DNA from: Enterobacter mori LMG 25706
GTDB lineage: Bacteria > Pseudomonadota > Gammaproteobacteria > Enterobacterales > Enterobacteriaceae
NCBI RefSeq assembly: GCF_000211415.1
Contig: NZ_GL890773.1
Location: 66,175-130,174 of the forward strand
DNA length: 64,000 nt
Reading direction: 5' to 3'
This document shows, in pieces, positions 31,068-40,872 of the stretch. Each line of letters begins with the position of its first letter. The first letter of the stretch is position 1. The notes under the pieces are model-generated. The model was not told where the DNA came from, ran no database searches, and saw only the letters and a program-made list of their open reading frames with translations. The position numbers and the translations under genes were made by a program.

Positions 31068-32264
31068 TCAGGCAATTACGCCCAGCTGTTTGCCGATGCG
31101 GGTAAAGGCTTCCACCGCACGCTCAATTTGTTCAGGCGAATGCGCCGCAGACATCTGGGTGCGGATACGCGCCTGACCTTTTGGCACCACCGGGAAGAAG
31201 AACCCGGTGACGTAAATCCCTTCTTTCTGCAGCTCGCGGGCAAACTTCTGCGCAACGACCGCATCGCCCAGCATGACCGGAATGATCGCGTGGTCAGCAC
31301 CGGCCAGGGTGAAGCCTGCGGCGCTCATTTTTTCACGGAACAGACGGGCGTTGGACCACAGGCGGTCGCGCAGCTCAGCGCCGGACTCCACCATCTCCAG
31401 CACTTTGATGGAGGCAGAAACAATCGCCGGTGCCAGGGAGTTGGAGAACAGATACGGGCGAGAGCGCTGGCGCAGCCACTCCACCACCTCTTTGCGCGCG
31501 GCGGTGTAGCCGCCAGATGCGCCGCCGAGCGCTTTGCCCAACGTACCGGTGATGATGTCCACGCGGCCCATCACGTCGCAGTATTCGTGCGAGCCGCGGC
31601 CGTTTTCGCCGACAAAGCCGACCGCGTGAGAGTCATCGACCATCACCAGCGCGTCGTATTTATCCGCCAGGTCGCACACGCCCTTCAGGTTAGCGATCAC
31701 GCCGTCCATGGAGAACACGCCGTCGGTGGCGATCAGTACGTGGCGAGCCCCCGCTTCACGAGCCTCTTTCAGGCGTGCTTCCAGCTCAACCATGTCGTTG
31801 TTGGCGTACCGGAAACGCTTCGCTTTACACAGGCGTACGCCGTCGATGATGGAGGCGTGGTTCAGGGCGTCGGAGATAATCGCATCTTCTGCGCCAAGCA
31901 GGGTCTCAAACAGACCGCCGTTAGCGTCGAAGCAGGAGGAGTACAGAATCGCGTCTTCCATTCCGAGGAAGCTCGCCAGCTTTTGCTCAAGCTGCTTATG
32001 GCTGTCCTGCGTACCGCAGATAAAGCGTACGGAGGCCATGCCGAAACCGTGGGTGTCCATGCCGTTTTTTGCAGCGGCAATCAGCTCAGGGTGATTCGCA
32101 AGACCCAGGTAGTTGTTCGCACAAAAGTTGATCACATGGCTGCCGTCGGCAACGGTGATGTCCGCCTGCTGAGCAGACGTGATAATACGCTCTTCCTTGA
32201 ACAACCCTTCCGCACGTGCGGTGTCGAGGTCGCTGTTTAACTGTTTGTAAAAATCACCACGCAT
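31068..32264 (-). CDS. kbl: 2-amino-3-ketobutyrate CoA ligase
   Basis: A 398-residue PLP enzyme of the alpha-oxoamine synthase family that splits 2-amino-3-ketobutyrate with CoA to glycine and acetyl-CoA. The PLP lysine lies in [14 protein letters not shown] (about residues 238-251), and the HASIIDG and DDSHAVGF blocks are present. It is the first gene of the kbl-tdh operon, divergent from hldD over 215 nt. Confidence 0.98.
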   Translation of the reverse strand: MRGDFYKQLNSDLDTARAEGLFKEERIITSAQQADITVADGSHVINFCANNYLGLANHPELIAAAKNGMDTHGFGMASVRFICGTQDSHKQLEQKLASFLGMEDAILYSSCFDANGGLFETLLGAEDAIISDALNHASIIDGVRLCKAKRFRYANNDMVELEARLKEAREAGARHVLIATDGVFSMDGVIANLKGVCDLADKYDALVMVDDSHAVGFVGENGRGSHEYCDVMGRVDIITGTLGKALGGASGGYTAARKEVVEWLRQRSRPYLFSNSLAPAIVSASIKVLEMVESGAELRDRLWSNARLFREKMSAAGFTLAGADHAIIPVMLGDAVVAQKFARELQKEGIYVTGFFFPVVPKGQARIRTQMSAAHSPEQIERAVEAFTRIGKQLGVIA

Positions 32265-32479
32265 TGCAATTCTCCAGACTCGGCAAATTTCGGCACATAT
32301 TACCCAAACCTATAGTTCATGACGAGATGACGCAGTATCTCTTCTCGTTTTTGCAGCATAAATCACGTGTAACCCTGCTGCATATCGGTGAATGGCTGAA
32401 GGGTCGCCATACTAATGATATGATATGAATATTAGCGTCCGGGATTGTCCCCGGGCTCCACACTTCAAAGGTTACAGTT

Positions 32480-33412
32480 ATGATCATCGTTACCGGCGGC
32501 GCGGGCTTTATCGGCAGCAATATTGTTAAGGCCCTCAATGACAAAGGCATCACCGACATCCTGGTGGTGGACAACCTGAAAGACGGCACTAAGTTTGTAA
32601 ACCTGGTGGATCTGAACATCGCTGACTACATGGATAAAGAAGACTTCCTTATCCAGATTATGGCGGGTGAAGAGTTCGGCGAGATCGAAGCCATCTTCCA
32701 CGAAGGTGCGTGCTCCTCCACCACCGAGTGGGACGGCAAGTACATGATGGACAACAACTATCAGTACTCCAAAGAGATCCTGCACTACTGCCTGGAGCGT
32801 GAAATTCCGTTCCTGTATGCCTCTTCCGCGGCAACCTACGGCGGCCGCACCTCTGACTTCATCGAATCGCGCGAGTACGAGCAGCCGCTGAACGTCTACG
32901 GTTACTCTAAGTTCCTGTTCGACGAATACGTGCGTCAGGTTCTGCCAGAAGCGAACTCGCAGATCGTCGGCTTCCGCTACTTCAACGTTTACGGGCCGCG
33001 CGAAGGCCACAAAGGCAGCATGGCAAGCGTGGCGTTCCACCTGAACACCCAGTTGAATAACGGCGAAAGTCCAAAACTGTTTGAAGGCAGCGACGGCTTC
33101 AAGCGTGACTTCGTCTACGTAGGCGACGTTGCAGCCGTAAACCTGTGGTTCTGGGAAAACGGCGTGTCCGGTATCTTCAACCTGGGCACCGGCCGCGCGG
33201 AATCCTTCCAGGCGGTGGCAGACGCGACGCTGGCGTACCACAAGAAAGGCAGCATTGAGTACATTCCGTTCCCGGATAAGCTGAAAGGCCGTTATCAGGC
33301 GTTCACGCAGGCGGATCTGACCAACCTGCGCGCCGCAGGCTACGACAAGCCGTTCAAGACCGTTGCCGAAGGCGTAACGGAATATATGGCCTGGCTGAAC
33401 CGCGACGCATAA
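32480..33412 (+). CDS. hldD: ADP-L-glycero-D-manno-heptose 6-epimerase
   Basis: A 310-residue NADP-dependent short-chain dehydrogenase/epimerase. It converts ADP-D-glycero- to ADP-L-glycero-heptose, the donor for inner-core heptoses. The nucleotide motif GGAGFIGSN (residues 6-14) and the YGYSKFLFD catalytic Tyr/Lys block (about 140-148) are present. It starts the hldD-waaF-waaC operon; in E. coli this promoter region includes a heat-shock promoter, which I could not pinpoint here. Confidence 0.98.
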   Translation: MIIVTGGAGFIGSNIVKALNDKGITDILVVDNLKDGTKFVNLVDLNIADYMDKEDFLIQIMAGEEFGEIEAIFHEGACSSTTEWDGKYMMDNNYQYSKEILHYCLEREIPFLYASSAATYGGRTSDFIESREYEQPLNVYGYSKFLFDEYVRQVLPEANSQIVGFRYFNVYGPREGHKGSMASVAFHLNTQLNNGESPKLFEGSDGFKRDFVYVGDVAAVNLWFWENGVSGIFNLGTGRAESFQAVADATLAYHKKGSIEYIPFPDKLKGRYQAFTQADLTNLRAAGYDKPFKTVAEGVTEYMAWLNRDA

Positions 33413-33414
33413 GT

Positions 33415-34461
33415 ATGAAGATTCTGGTGATCGGCCCGTCATGGGTGGGCGACATGATGATGTCGCAAAGTCTCTATCGCACGCTCAAGGCGCGTTATCC
33501 CCAGGCGATAATCGACGTGATGGCACCCGCATGGTGCCGTCCGCTGTTGTCGCGTATGCCGGAAGTGAACGAGGCGATCCCGATGCCACTCGGCCACGGG
33601 GCGCTGGAAATCGGTGAACGCCGCAAGCTCGGCCACAGCCTTCGAGAGAAGCGCTATGACCGCGCGTTCGTGCTGCCAAACTCCTTTAAGTCCGCCCTCG
33701 TGCCTTTCTTTGCGGGCATTCCGCACCGTACCGGCTGGCGCGGTGAAATGCGCTATGGCCTGCTGAACGACGCGCGGGTGCTGGATAAAGAGGCCTGGCC
33801 GCTGATGGTGGAGCGCTACGTGGCGCTGGCCTACGACAAAGGGGTGATGCGCAGCGCGAAAGACCTGCCGCAGCCGCTGCTCTGGCCACAGCTTCAGGTT
33901 AACGACGGGGAAAAATCCCACACCTGCAATGCGTTTGGACTTTCATCCGAACGCCCGATGATTGGCTTCTGCCCCGGTGCAGAGTTCGGTCCGGCGAAAC
34001 GCTGGCCGCACTATCACTACGCCGAACTGGCGAAACAGCTGATCGACGAAGGCTACCAGATTGTGCTGTTTGGCTCGGCGAAAGATCACGAGGCGGGTAA
34101 CGAAATTCTCGCCACGCTGAGCAACGAGCAGCAGGCCTGGTGCCGCAATCTGGCCGGCGAAACGCAGCTTGAGCAGGCGGTTATTTTGATCGCCGCCTGT
34201 AAGGCCGTGGTCAGCAACGACTCTGGCCTGATGCACGTGGCCGCCGCGCTGGACCGCCCGCTGGTGGCGCTATATGGCCCAAGCAGCCCAGACTTCACGC
34301 CGCCGCTGTCGCATAAAGCGCGCGTCATTCGTCTCATCACCGGCTACCACAAGGTGCGTAAAGGTGATGCTGCTGAGGGTTATCATCAGAGCCTGATCGA
34401 CATTACGCCAGAGCGCGTCCTTGAGGAACTCAACGCCCTGCTGTTGAGCGAAGAAGGATAA
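33415..34461 (+). CDS. waaF: ADP-heptose:LPS heptosyltransferase II
   Basis: A 348-residue GT9 enzyme that adds the second heptose to Hep-Kdo2-lipid A on the cytoplasmic face of the inner membrane. It has the N-terminal GPSWVGDMMMSQ loop with the catalytic Asp13 and the donor site SNDSGLMHVAAAL. It starts 2 nt after hldD and is followed after 3 nt by waaC, so all three form one operon. Confidence 0.97.
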   Translation: MKILVIGPSWVGDMMMSQSLYRTLKARYPQAIIDVMAPAWCRPLLSRMPEVNEAIPMPLGHGALEIGERRKLGHSLREKRYDRAFVLPNSFKSALVPFFAGIPHRTGWRGEMRYGLLNDARVLDKEAWPLMVERYVALAYDKGVMRSAKDLPQPLLWPQLQVNDGEKSHTCNAFGLSSERPMIGFCPGAEFGPAKRWPHYHYAELAKQLIDEGYQIVLFGSAKDHEAGNEILATLSNEQQAWCRNLAGETQLEQAVILIAACKAVVSNDSGLMHVAAALDRPLVALYGPSSPDFTPPLSHKARVIRLITGYHKVRKGDAAEGYHQSLIDITPERVLEELNALLLSEEG

Positions 34462-34464
34462 CGA

Positions 34465-35448
34465 ATGCGGGTATTGATCGTTAAAACGTCTTCAATGGGT
34501 GATGTTCTGCATACGCTGCCGTCGCTGACGGACGCCACGCGGGCCATTCCCGGCATTCGTTTCGACTGGGTGGTGGAAGAAGGCTTCGCGCAGATCCCCA
34601 CCTGGCATGAAGCGGTTGATCGCGTGATCCCGGTGGCGATTCGCCGCTGGCGCAAAGCGTGGTTCTCCGCCCCCATTAAAGCCGAGCGCAAAGCCTTTCG
34701 CGATGCGGTGCAGGCTCAGCGTTACGATGCCATCATCGACGCGCAGGGACTGGTCAAAAGCGCCGCGCTGGTGACGCGTCTGGCGCACGGCGTAAAGCAC
34801 GGTATGGACTGGCACACCGCCCGCGAACCGCTGGCAAGCCTGTTCTATAACCGTCGCCACCACATTGCAAAACAGCAGCACGCCGTCGAACGCACCCGGG
34901 AGCTGTTCGCGAAAAGCCTCGGCTATGCGAAACCCGACACTCAGGGCGATTACGCCATTGCGCAGCATTTTTTGCGCAATACAGACCCCTACACTCAGCC
35001 TTATCTTGTCTTCCTGCATGCCACAACGCGCGACGATAAGCACTGGCCGGAAACGCACTGGCGAAGGCTGATTGAACTAATGCAACCTTACGGTATCCAT
35101 ATTAAACTCCCGTGGGGCGCTGAACATGAACGACAGCGTGCGGAGCGTCTGGCCGCAGGATTTTCGCATGTTGAGGTTTTGCCTAAACTCACGCTGGCAC
35201 AGGTTGCTGCGCAGTTAGCGGGAGCGAATGCTGTCGTTTCCGTTGATACGGGATTAAGCCATTTAACCGCTGCGCTGGATCGTCCAAATCTGACGATTTT
35301 TGGCCCGACCGATCCGGGTTTGATTGGGGGTTACGGTAAAAACCAGCATCAGATGGTCAGCCCGACTCAGCAAACAAAGGATATTAGCGCAGATGCGCTT
35401 TTTCCATTTTTACAGGGCAGCCACTGGCTTTCCAACAGGGATATTTAA
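34465..35448 (+). CDS. waaC: LPS heptosyltransferase I
   Basis: A 327-residue GT9 enzyme that adds the first heptose to Kdo2-lipid A. It shows KTSSMGDVLHTLPS at the N-terminus with the catalytic Asp, the IDAQGLVKSA acceptor block and VSVDTGLSHLTAAL at the donor site. The last 20 residues differ from E. coli. It is co-directional with hldD-waaF; base composition turns AT-rich just after it. Confidence 0.97.
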   Translation: MRVLIVKTSSMGDVLHTLPSLTDATRAIPGIRFDWVVEEGFAQIPTWHEAVDRVIPVAIRRWRKAWFSAPIKAERKAFRDAVQAQRYDAIIDAQGLVKSAALVTRLAHGVKHGMDWHTAREPLASLFYNRRHHIAKQQHAVERTRELFAKSLGYAKPDTQGDYAIAQHFLRNTDPYTQPYLVFLHATTRDDKHWPETHWRRLIELMQPYGIHIKLPWGAEHERQRAERLAAGFSHVEVLPKLTLAQVAAQLAGANAVVSVDTGLSHLTAALDRPNLTIFGPTDPGLIGGYGKNQHQMVSPTQQTKDISADALFPFLQGSHWLSNRDI

Positions 35449-35451
35449 CCC

Positions 35452-36561
35452 ATGAGTTATGTATTTCTGCTGATTTTACTCTTTCCGGTGAAGCTCATCC
35501 GGAAGCTGTTTCGCAAGGACACAGGTAAAAACCTTGTCATTCAAACAGCCAAAATCGGTGACTTTGTTAATGCTACGCCCCTCCTGGCGTACCTGCAAAA
35601 AAGCGATGTGCTTATCAGTCGCAGCGTGGGTGCGCTGGCGAAGCATGATGACACTATCGAGCAGATTTATTTTATCGAGCAGCATAAGCGCAATCTGTGG
35701 CGCAAGCTCTGCTTTGCCTGCAGGATTATGAATCGCTATGACAACGTGTATCTCCTGCAACCCAACAGCGTGAACCTCTTTTTCGCCTCCGTCTGTAATG
35801 CAAAAAACAAACAATTTTTAAGCACTTATACGCGCAGATGGTATCACGGCATTTTCTATACCACGGCTGACGGTACCGTTGAGCATGGTAAACAAACGTT
35901 ATCGGTCACAAACTATCTGAAGCTGGCGGACCGCTCGCTGACGTGGCAAGACTCCCCAAAGCACGCTACAAAGCCACTCTTCAAACCAGAGACATGGCCA
36001 GCGGTGCTCGATAAACCTGGCGTTATCCGTATCGGCATCAGTATCGCCGCCGGGAATAAAGCGAAAACCGTTCCGCCCATTATCTGGAAGCGAATTGTTG
36101 AGCATCTCGCTGACCTGCCCTGCGAGTTTTATGTATTTGGTGCGCCCAATGAGCAGCCGTGGATGGATGATATCACCCGTGCTTATGGTGAAATGCCCAA
36201 TTTCACCAACCTCATCGGGCAAATTTCCCTTGAAGAGCTTCCCTGGGCGATTTCAAAGATGGATTGTTATATCGCATCGGATTCGGGGAACGTTTATATT
36301 GCCGACGCGGTAGGTGTGCCGGTGGTGTTGCTGTTTGGACCATGCTGCCACCATGAACAGCGTCCGCTTGGCAATGTGTTGTTGATTGGTAATGACGACA
36401 ACATTTGTTCTTATGTGTTTGAAACACGTTATTATTTTTCACAAGAACGCGAAGCATTATTCGCGGTAACAGAAGACGCGCTACGCGAGCTTAAACATTT
36501 TATCTGCGAGTTACCTAACGTTGATCCCATCGTCTGTAATATTGATGCGCAAGGAAACTAA
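35452..36561 (+). CDS. glycosyltransferase family 9 (heptosyltransferase-like) protein
   Basis: A 369-residue protein with GT9 features: IQTAKIGDFVNATPLL (catalytic Asp loop, about residues 30-45) and the donor-site block IASDSGNVYIADAVGVPVVLL near residue 285. It has a short hydrophobic N-terminus that may hold it at the membrane. It is too divergent to be WaaF, WaaC or WaaQ, which are all present. It likely adds an extra heptose or a related sugar to the outer core. Three nt after waaC, and the first gene of an AT-rich block, consistent with core-type exchange by transfer. Confidence 0.82.
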   Translation: MSYVFLLILLFPVKLIRKLFRKDTGKNLVIQTAKIGDFVNATPLLAYLQKSDVLISRSVGALAKHDDTIEQIYFIEQHKRNLWRKLCFACRIMNRYDNVYLLQPNSVNLFFASVCNAKNKQFLSTYTRRWYHGIFYTTADGTVEHGKQTLSVTNYLKLADRSLTWQDSPKHATKPLFKPETWPAVLDKPGVIRIGISIAAGNKAKTVPPIIWKRIVEHLADLPCEFYVFGAPNEQPWMDDITRAYGEMPNFTNLIGQISLEELPWAISKMDCYIASDSGNVYIADAVGVPVVLLFGPCCHHEQRPLGNVLLIGNDDNICSYVFETRYYFSQEREALFAVTEDALRELKHFICELPNVDPIVCNIDAQGN

Positions 36562-36566
36562 TTTCT

Positions 36567-37475
36567 ATGGCTTTTCTTAGCGTCATTATTGCCGCACATA
36601 ACGCCGAAGATACGCTTCATGCTACGTTAGAAAGCCTGCACGCCGCGATGGATAATGCGGGAGATGCTGTTGAAGTCATTATCTTTAATGACAGTTCCGA
36701 TGATGCCACACAGGATATTATCGAAAAATGGTTGCCTGCGTTCCCACACGCGCAATCCCGGTACGTTGAGTACCGTAACGTCGGTCATGTTCGGAACAGT
36801 GCAGTGTCTCTGGCATCAGGCGATTACATCACGATGCTGGATAGTGATGATCGACTGAAGCCTTGCAGCCTCAGGGACGCAGTGGCTTTTTTGAAAGCAC
36901 AGCGTCCAGATATGCTACTGACGCGCTTGCTGGAAACTCGTGATATCAGAAAAATCACCGCATTCTGGCAGGGCTTTACGCCCGTCTCTTTTTCACAGAA
37001 TGAGGCGATAAAGCGTTTCTTGCAGCATAAAGAGTTTCAGGCACATCTCATCGGTCAATTTTTTCATCGGAAGTTGTACGAGAGCAACCCTATTCCCTCG
37101 ATGGTCTGTTACGAAGACTTTGCGGTATTTCCTGCCATGCTCATGCAGGCAGAAAAAATCTGCTATCAACGCCAGGGCCATTACTATTACATCAAACGTA
37201 GCGAAAGTTTGTCGAGTCGTCTCGACGCCAGTAAAATCACTACACTTGTTGAATGTACATTAAAGATGGAAAAAACGTTTCCGCAAGCGTTTAAAAATCT
37301 GATTAATTGTCACTGGTTTGATATCTACAGTAACCATCGGCAACACCTTACCGATCAACAGCTCAAATTCGTTAAATCACGGGTAAATGCGCTTTATTCG
37401 CTATCATTTTTCTTATCCAGCGATGTTCGTTTTAGCTATAAAAAAAGGGTTATTGAGGCATTATGGAAAAAGTAA
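36567..37475 (+). CDS. glycosyltransferase family 2 protein
   Basis: A 302-residue GT-A fold enzyme with the nucleotide site SVIIAAHNAEDTL (residues 5-17), EVIIFNDSSDDAT near 33-45 and the metal-binding DSDD near residue 92. It is probably an outer-core sugar transferase; neither sugar nor linkage can be read from sequence. It starts 5 nt after the GT9 gene and its last four codons overlap the start of waaL by 13 nt. AT-rich relative to the flanking genes. Confidence 0.85.
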   Translation: MAFLSVIIAAHNAEDTLHATLESLHAAMDNAGDAVEVIIFNDSSDDATQDIIEKWLPAFPHAQSRYVEYRNVGHVRNSAVSLASGDYITMLDSDDRLKPCSLRDAVAFLKAQRPDMLLTRLLETRDIRKITAFWQGFTPVSFSQNEAIKRFLQHKEFQAHLIGQFFHRKLYESNPIPSMVCYEDFAVFPAMLMQAEKICYQRQGHYYYIKRSESLSSRLDASKITTLVECTLKMEKTFPQAFKNLINCHWFDIYSNHRQHLTDQQLKFVKSRVNALYSLSFFLSSDVRFSYKKRVIEALWKK

Positions 37476-38674
37476 AATTGCGTCTTTATCAACTGACGCT
37501 AATTCTGAGCCTTATCTCGCTTGCATTGACCTTGATCAGTTCAGGTAAGCAGCGAGAGTTTTTCTATATCGCGATATATGCCAGCATTATCGGATTAGCG
37601 CTCGAATATAAAAAAATCACACTGCGCCCCTTTTCAATAGCACTGCCCATTTTGTTGATTGGGTTACTTAATTTTACCTGGTACATGGTTTATGAATACC
37701 ATAGTGAAGGTTTGAACGCTTACAGCGATTATCTCGGTTCAAGTAAGAAGCTGATACTCGCAAGTTTCTTGGTTTTTTATCTTGACCGGTTCAAGTTCTA
37801 CGTTGATAAGACCTCCTTCCAGAAGTATTTCCTCTATGCCACAGGCGCAGGGTTTGCTCTCGCTACTGGTTATGGCTTATGGCAAGCAACGCAGGGTATG
37901 ACTCGTGTTGAGATGGCTATCAACCGTGCGACGGTATCAGCCTATGTCTACTCAGTATTGTCTCTGGCTTTCGTATACAGTCTCTACCTTCAGAAAAACG
38001 TAAAACTGTATGTTGCTGCGGGCCTTACTATCTTACTTTCTTACTTCGTCATTCTTCTGACTGGGACACGTGCCGCAATGGGCCTGTATTTACTTTTGGC
38101 CATCGTGCTTACGCTTTACCACTTCAGACGAATTCATCTTAAATCGACGCTGATCTTTTTATGCATTGTGGCTGGCATTGTCATCGTATGCTACAAGCCT
38201 TTAATTGCTCCTAAGATTGCCCAAACTCAGACCGAAGTTGAGAAATATCAGCAAGGAATCGACCGTACTTCACTCGGTGCACGTTTTTCAATGTGGAGTG
38301 TGGGTATACAGAATGGCCTGGCACATCCATTAGGGCAGTCAGTTGAAGATCGTCAAATATGGACGCAGAATTATATAAAAAATGGTCATCCATATCTTGT
38401 CGGGGCATTGGATTTTATTAAGGTACATTTACACAACGAATTTATTGAGAAATATTCGCTGCAGGGTATCCCTGGGCTGGTGATATTATTCTTTTTCTTT
38501 GCGTCGATGATCGCTTACGCGCTTAAAAATAACAATGGCCTGTTGCTAACGACCATGCTCCTGCTTTTACTGTATGGCCTGACCGACGTTATATTGTTGA
38601 GCTCAGAAGCCTTGATCTTCTTTGTTACCCTGTTTGCCTTGAGTACACCCTTTTCGCAAACCAGACAACGCTGA
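37463..38674 (+). CDS. waaL: O-antigen ligase WaaL
   Basis: A 403-residue membrane protein with about 11-12 transmembrane segments and a large periplasmic loop at about residues 250-345. The loop contains the WaaL signature H-N-(9 residues)-G-x-x-G, seen in the stretch starting HNEFIEKYSLQG. It transfers O-antigen from undecaprenyl diphosphate to the core in the periplasm. Overlaps the GT2 gene and ends at a terminator. Low GC and little resemblance to E. coli WaaL, as is normal for this fast-changing family. Confidence 0.92.
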   Translation: MEKVKLRLYQLTLILSLISLALTLISSGKQREFFYIAIYASIIGLALEYKKITLRPFSIALPILLIGLLNFTWYMVYEYHSEGLNAYSDYLGSSKKLILASFLVFYLDRFKFYVDKTSFQKYFLYATGAGFALATGYGLWQATQGMTRVEMAINRATVSAYVYSVLSLAFVYSLYLQKNVKLYVAAGLTILLSYFVILLTGTRAAMGLYLLLAIVLTLYHFRRIHLKSTLIFLCIVAGIVIVCYKPLIAPKIAQTQTEVEKYQQGIDRTSLGARFSMWSVGIQNGLAHPLGQSVEDRQIWTQNYIKNGHPYLVGALDFIKVHLHNEFIEKYSLQGIPGLVILFFFFASMIAYALKNNNGLLLTTMLLLLLYGLTDVILLSSEALIFFVTLFALSTPFSQTRQR

Positions 38675-38678
38675 TGAC

Positions 38679-38709
38679 AATGCCCGCTGCGCGGGCATTA
38701 ATTTTTTTT
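38679..38709. terminator. terminator after waaL, overlapping the opposing gene end
   Basis: AATGCCCGC, TGC, GCGGGCATT is followed by AATTTTTTTT on the plus strand, a clear intrinsic terminator for the hldD-waaL transcript. Its right half includes the stop codon of the opposing deacetylase gene (38698-38700), so the two transcripts overlap at their 3' ends. Confidence 0.88.
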
Positions 38710-39654
38710 GTACTGATAAAACTCCGCCAGCGTCATCCCTACGGTTTTATCTGACAACCACGTAAACAGCGCTTCCAGATCGCGATACAAGCCCTCAATC
38801 GCCGCTTCATCCTTAAACGTGGGGCTCCCGCCAGGCATAAACTCAGATGAATGAAGCATAAACTCCACGTAATCATTCCCCTGCGATAAGCACTGTTGCG
38901 CGACCTGAATCATCTGCGCGGAGTTCCCACCAGACGGTCGTAGCCAGTTCACGGACGGTGAGCGATATTTACCGCGAATACGATCGTAGCCCTGCTTGAC
39001 GGCATTCAACCAGGCCGGGTGTTTATACTGAATACTCATCGGGACTTCGAGTAGCGGGCTATTACCCGCCCGGGAAATATCATCCGTGTCCATGAAGTAG
39101 GCATGGTCAGGGAAATGCTGATAATTCGTTCCGCCACTCCCCTGCGGGGCACCTTTCGCGTTGCGCCAGTTCACGCGCGGCGTAACGGAACAATCAACCT
39201 GATAGCCCAGTTCAATAAGCAATTTGGCATAGCGGCTGTCAAAGGCCCAGCGCCCGGCACGATGGCTCAGCATTTTGGTCTGGAAGGTCTCTTCCAGCAG
39301 GCGGGTCATGAAGAGCACTTTTTCGCGCATCATCTCGTCTGAAAACTCAATCAGATACGGCTGCCAGCGCCAGTCATCACCCGTGAGATCGTGCTCCGGC
39401 GGGCTATTCCAGGCATGCAGGTGCATACCCACTTCCCCCTGACCGCGAGCAATAACGTCCCTTGCGAATTCAATGAAAACGGGCTCGATTGCCATCTCAT
39501 AGTTTGTCAGCCAGACGGGCTTAAAACCAAAACGTTCGCAAAGCGCCTGAAAGCGCGCCAGGTAGCGTGCGTTTTCCGTTTTGATCACCCGATGGTTTTG
39601 CCAGAGATTATCGCCTTCGGTATCGATCGTGATGATAAACGCTGGTTTTTTCAT
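38698..39654 (-). CDS. polysaccharide deacetylase, WabN-like
   Basis: A 318-residue NodB-type deacetylase: FIITIDTEGD near residues 5-14 holds the catalytic Asp pair position, HLHAWNSPP near residue 80 the metal His block, and HRAGRWAFD a third motif near 130. In Klebsiella the deacetylase WabN removes the acetyl group from core GlcNAc placed by WabH; a wabH-like gene lies 2.3 kb away, so the same role is likely here. It is transcribed against the rest of the core locus. Start at ATG 39654 (MKKPAFII); 14 further codons are open upstream. Confidence 0.85.
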   Translation of the reverse strand: MKKPAFIITIDTEGDNLWQNHRVIKTENARYLARFQALCERFGFKPVWLTNYEMAIEPVFIEFARDVIARGQGEVGMHLHAWNSPPEHDLTGDDWRWQPYLIEFSDEMMREKVLFMTRLLEETFQTKMLSHRAGRWAFDSRYAKLLIELGYQVDCSVTPRVNWRNAKGAPQGSGGTNYQHFPDHAYFMDTDDISRAGNSPLLEVPMSIQYKHPAWLNAVKQGYDRIRGKYRSPSVNWLRPSGGNSAQMIQVAQQCLSQGNDYVEFMLHSSEFMPGGSPTFKDEAAIEGLYRDLEALFTWLSDKTVGMTLAEFYQYKKN

Positions 39655-39804
39655 AATGAGTCCATGAGACAAAGTAGTTAGCGCTATGTTACGCACGCCT
39701 CAAAGCAGGAGTAAACCCTTCCAGGGAAATTCCTGACATTGTGGAGAAAGAGTGCAAGTCGCTACCAGGTCTATTAGAATTGCCAACAGTACAACGCCGA
39801 TAAG

Positions 39805-40872
39805 ATGATGATGAATAACTTACCTGACACGCCTGATTTGCGCATTTTACTGATCAAACTTCGCCATCATGGTGACATGTTACTCACCACTCCCGTCATC
39901 GATTCGTTACGCCAAAAATGGCCTGAGGCGCAAATCGACGTGCTTCTTTATGAAGAGACACGCGATATGCTCGCCGCGCACCCGGCGATCGGCACAATTT
40001 ATGGTATCGATCGCAAATGGAAGCAGTTGGGCACGCTGAAGCATCTCCAGAAAGAGTGGCAGCTGCTTAGCACATTAAGAAGACAGCATTATCACCTGGT
40101 GATTAACCTTGCCGATCAGTGGCGCAGCGCCATCGTCACGCGCTTCACCGGTGCCCCGGTTCGCCTCGGGTTTGCCTTTAATAAGCGCAAGAGTGCATTC
40201 TGGCGGTTTTGTCATACCAATTTGGTCTCTGTCGCGAATCACCCGTCCCTGCACACCGTTGAGCAAAACCTTTCCGTCCTGTCAGCGCTGCCGGTTGACC
40301 CAAAACCCGCCGTCACCATGGCTTATCGCCCGGATGACTGGCAACACGCACACCACCTCTTAACGCAAAAAGGTGTAGGTGAGCGATACATCGTGATTCA
40401 ACCCACGTCGCGCTGGTTCTTCAAATGCTGGGATGAAGGAAAGATGGCGCAAACCATCACCGCCCTGCAGCAGGAAGGCCACACCATCGTTCTCACGGCT
40501 GGCCCGGATAAAAAAGAGATGGCAATGATCGATCGCATTCTCGCTACCTCACCGAAAACGGGTGTCGTCTCGCTGGCAGGTCAATTGACGCTGCGTCAAC
40601 TGGCATCCCTTATCGATCATGCGCGTCTGTTTATCGGCGTGGATTCCGTGCCGATGCATATGGCCGCGGCGCTTCAGACACCCTGTGTGGCGCTGTTTGG
40701 CCCCTCAAAGCTGACGTTCTGGTCTCCGTGGCAGGTCAACGGGGAGGTTATCTGGGCCGGTGACTACGGCCCGCTCCCCAATCCGGACGCCATTGATACC
40801 AGCACCAAAGAACGCTATCTCGACGCCATTCCCGTGGATGCTGTCGTCTCCGCTGCAAAGAGATACCTGTAA
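39805..40872 (+). CDS. waaQ: LPS heptosyltransferase III
   Basis: A 355-residue GT9 enzyme matching WaaQ (RfaQ), which adds the side-branch heptose to HepII. It shows ILLIKLRHHGDMLLTTPV near residues 14-31 with the catalytic Asp and a donor-site block FIGVDSVPMHMAAAL near 270. Three ATG codons in a row at 39805, 39808 and 39811 leave the exact start open; no strong Shine-Dalgarno is visible. It heads the waaQ-to-coaD run and its stop overlaps the next start by one base. The 150-nt gap upstream is shared with the opposing deacetylase gene. Confidence 0.95.
   Translation: MMMNNLPDTPDLRILLIKLRHHGDMLLTTPVIDSLRQKWPEAQIDVLLYEETRDMLAAHPAIGTIYGIDRKWKQLGTLKHLQKEWQLLSTLRRQHYHLVINLADQWRSAIVTRFTGAPVRLGFAFNKRKSAFWRFCHTNLVSVANHPSLHTVEQNLSVLSALPVDPKPAVTMAYRPDDWQHAHHLLTQKGVGERYIVIQPTSRWFFKCWDEGKMAQTITALQQEGHTIVLTAGPDKKEMAMIDRILATSPKTGVVSLAGQLTLRQLASLIDHARLFIGVDSVPMHMAAALQTPCVALFGPSKLTFWSPWQVNGEVIWAGDYGPLPNPDAIDTSTKERYLDAIPVDAVVSAAKRYL

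Noticed and set aside
31128-32240. Long open frame (370 codons) opposite kbl
   Set aside because: Antisense shadow; His/Arg/Val-rich composition with no family likeness.
39755-39770. ops/JUMPstart-like element (GGTAGCG on the minus strand) upstream of the deacetylase gene
   Set aside because: Only about seven bases match and the full GGCGGTAG core is missing, so an RfaH site is not supported.
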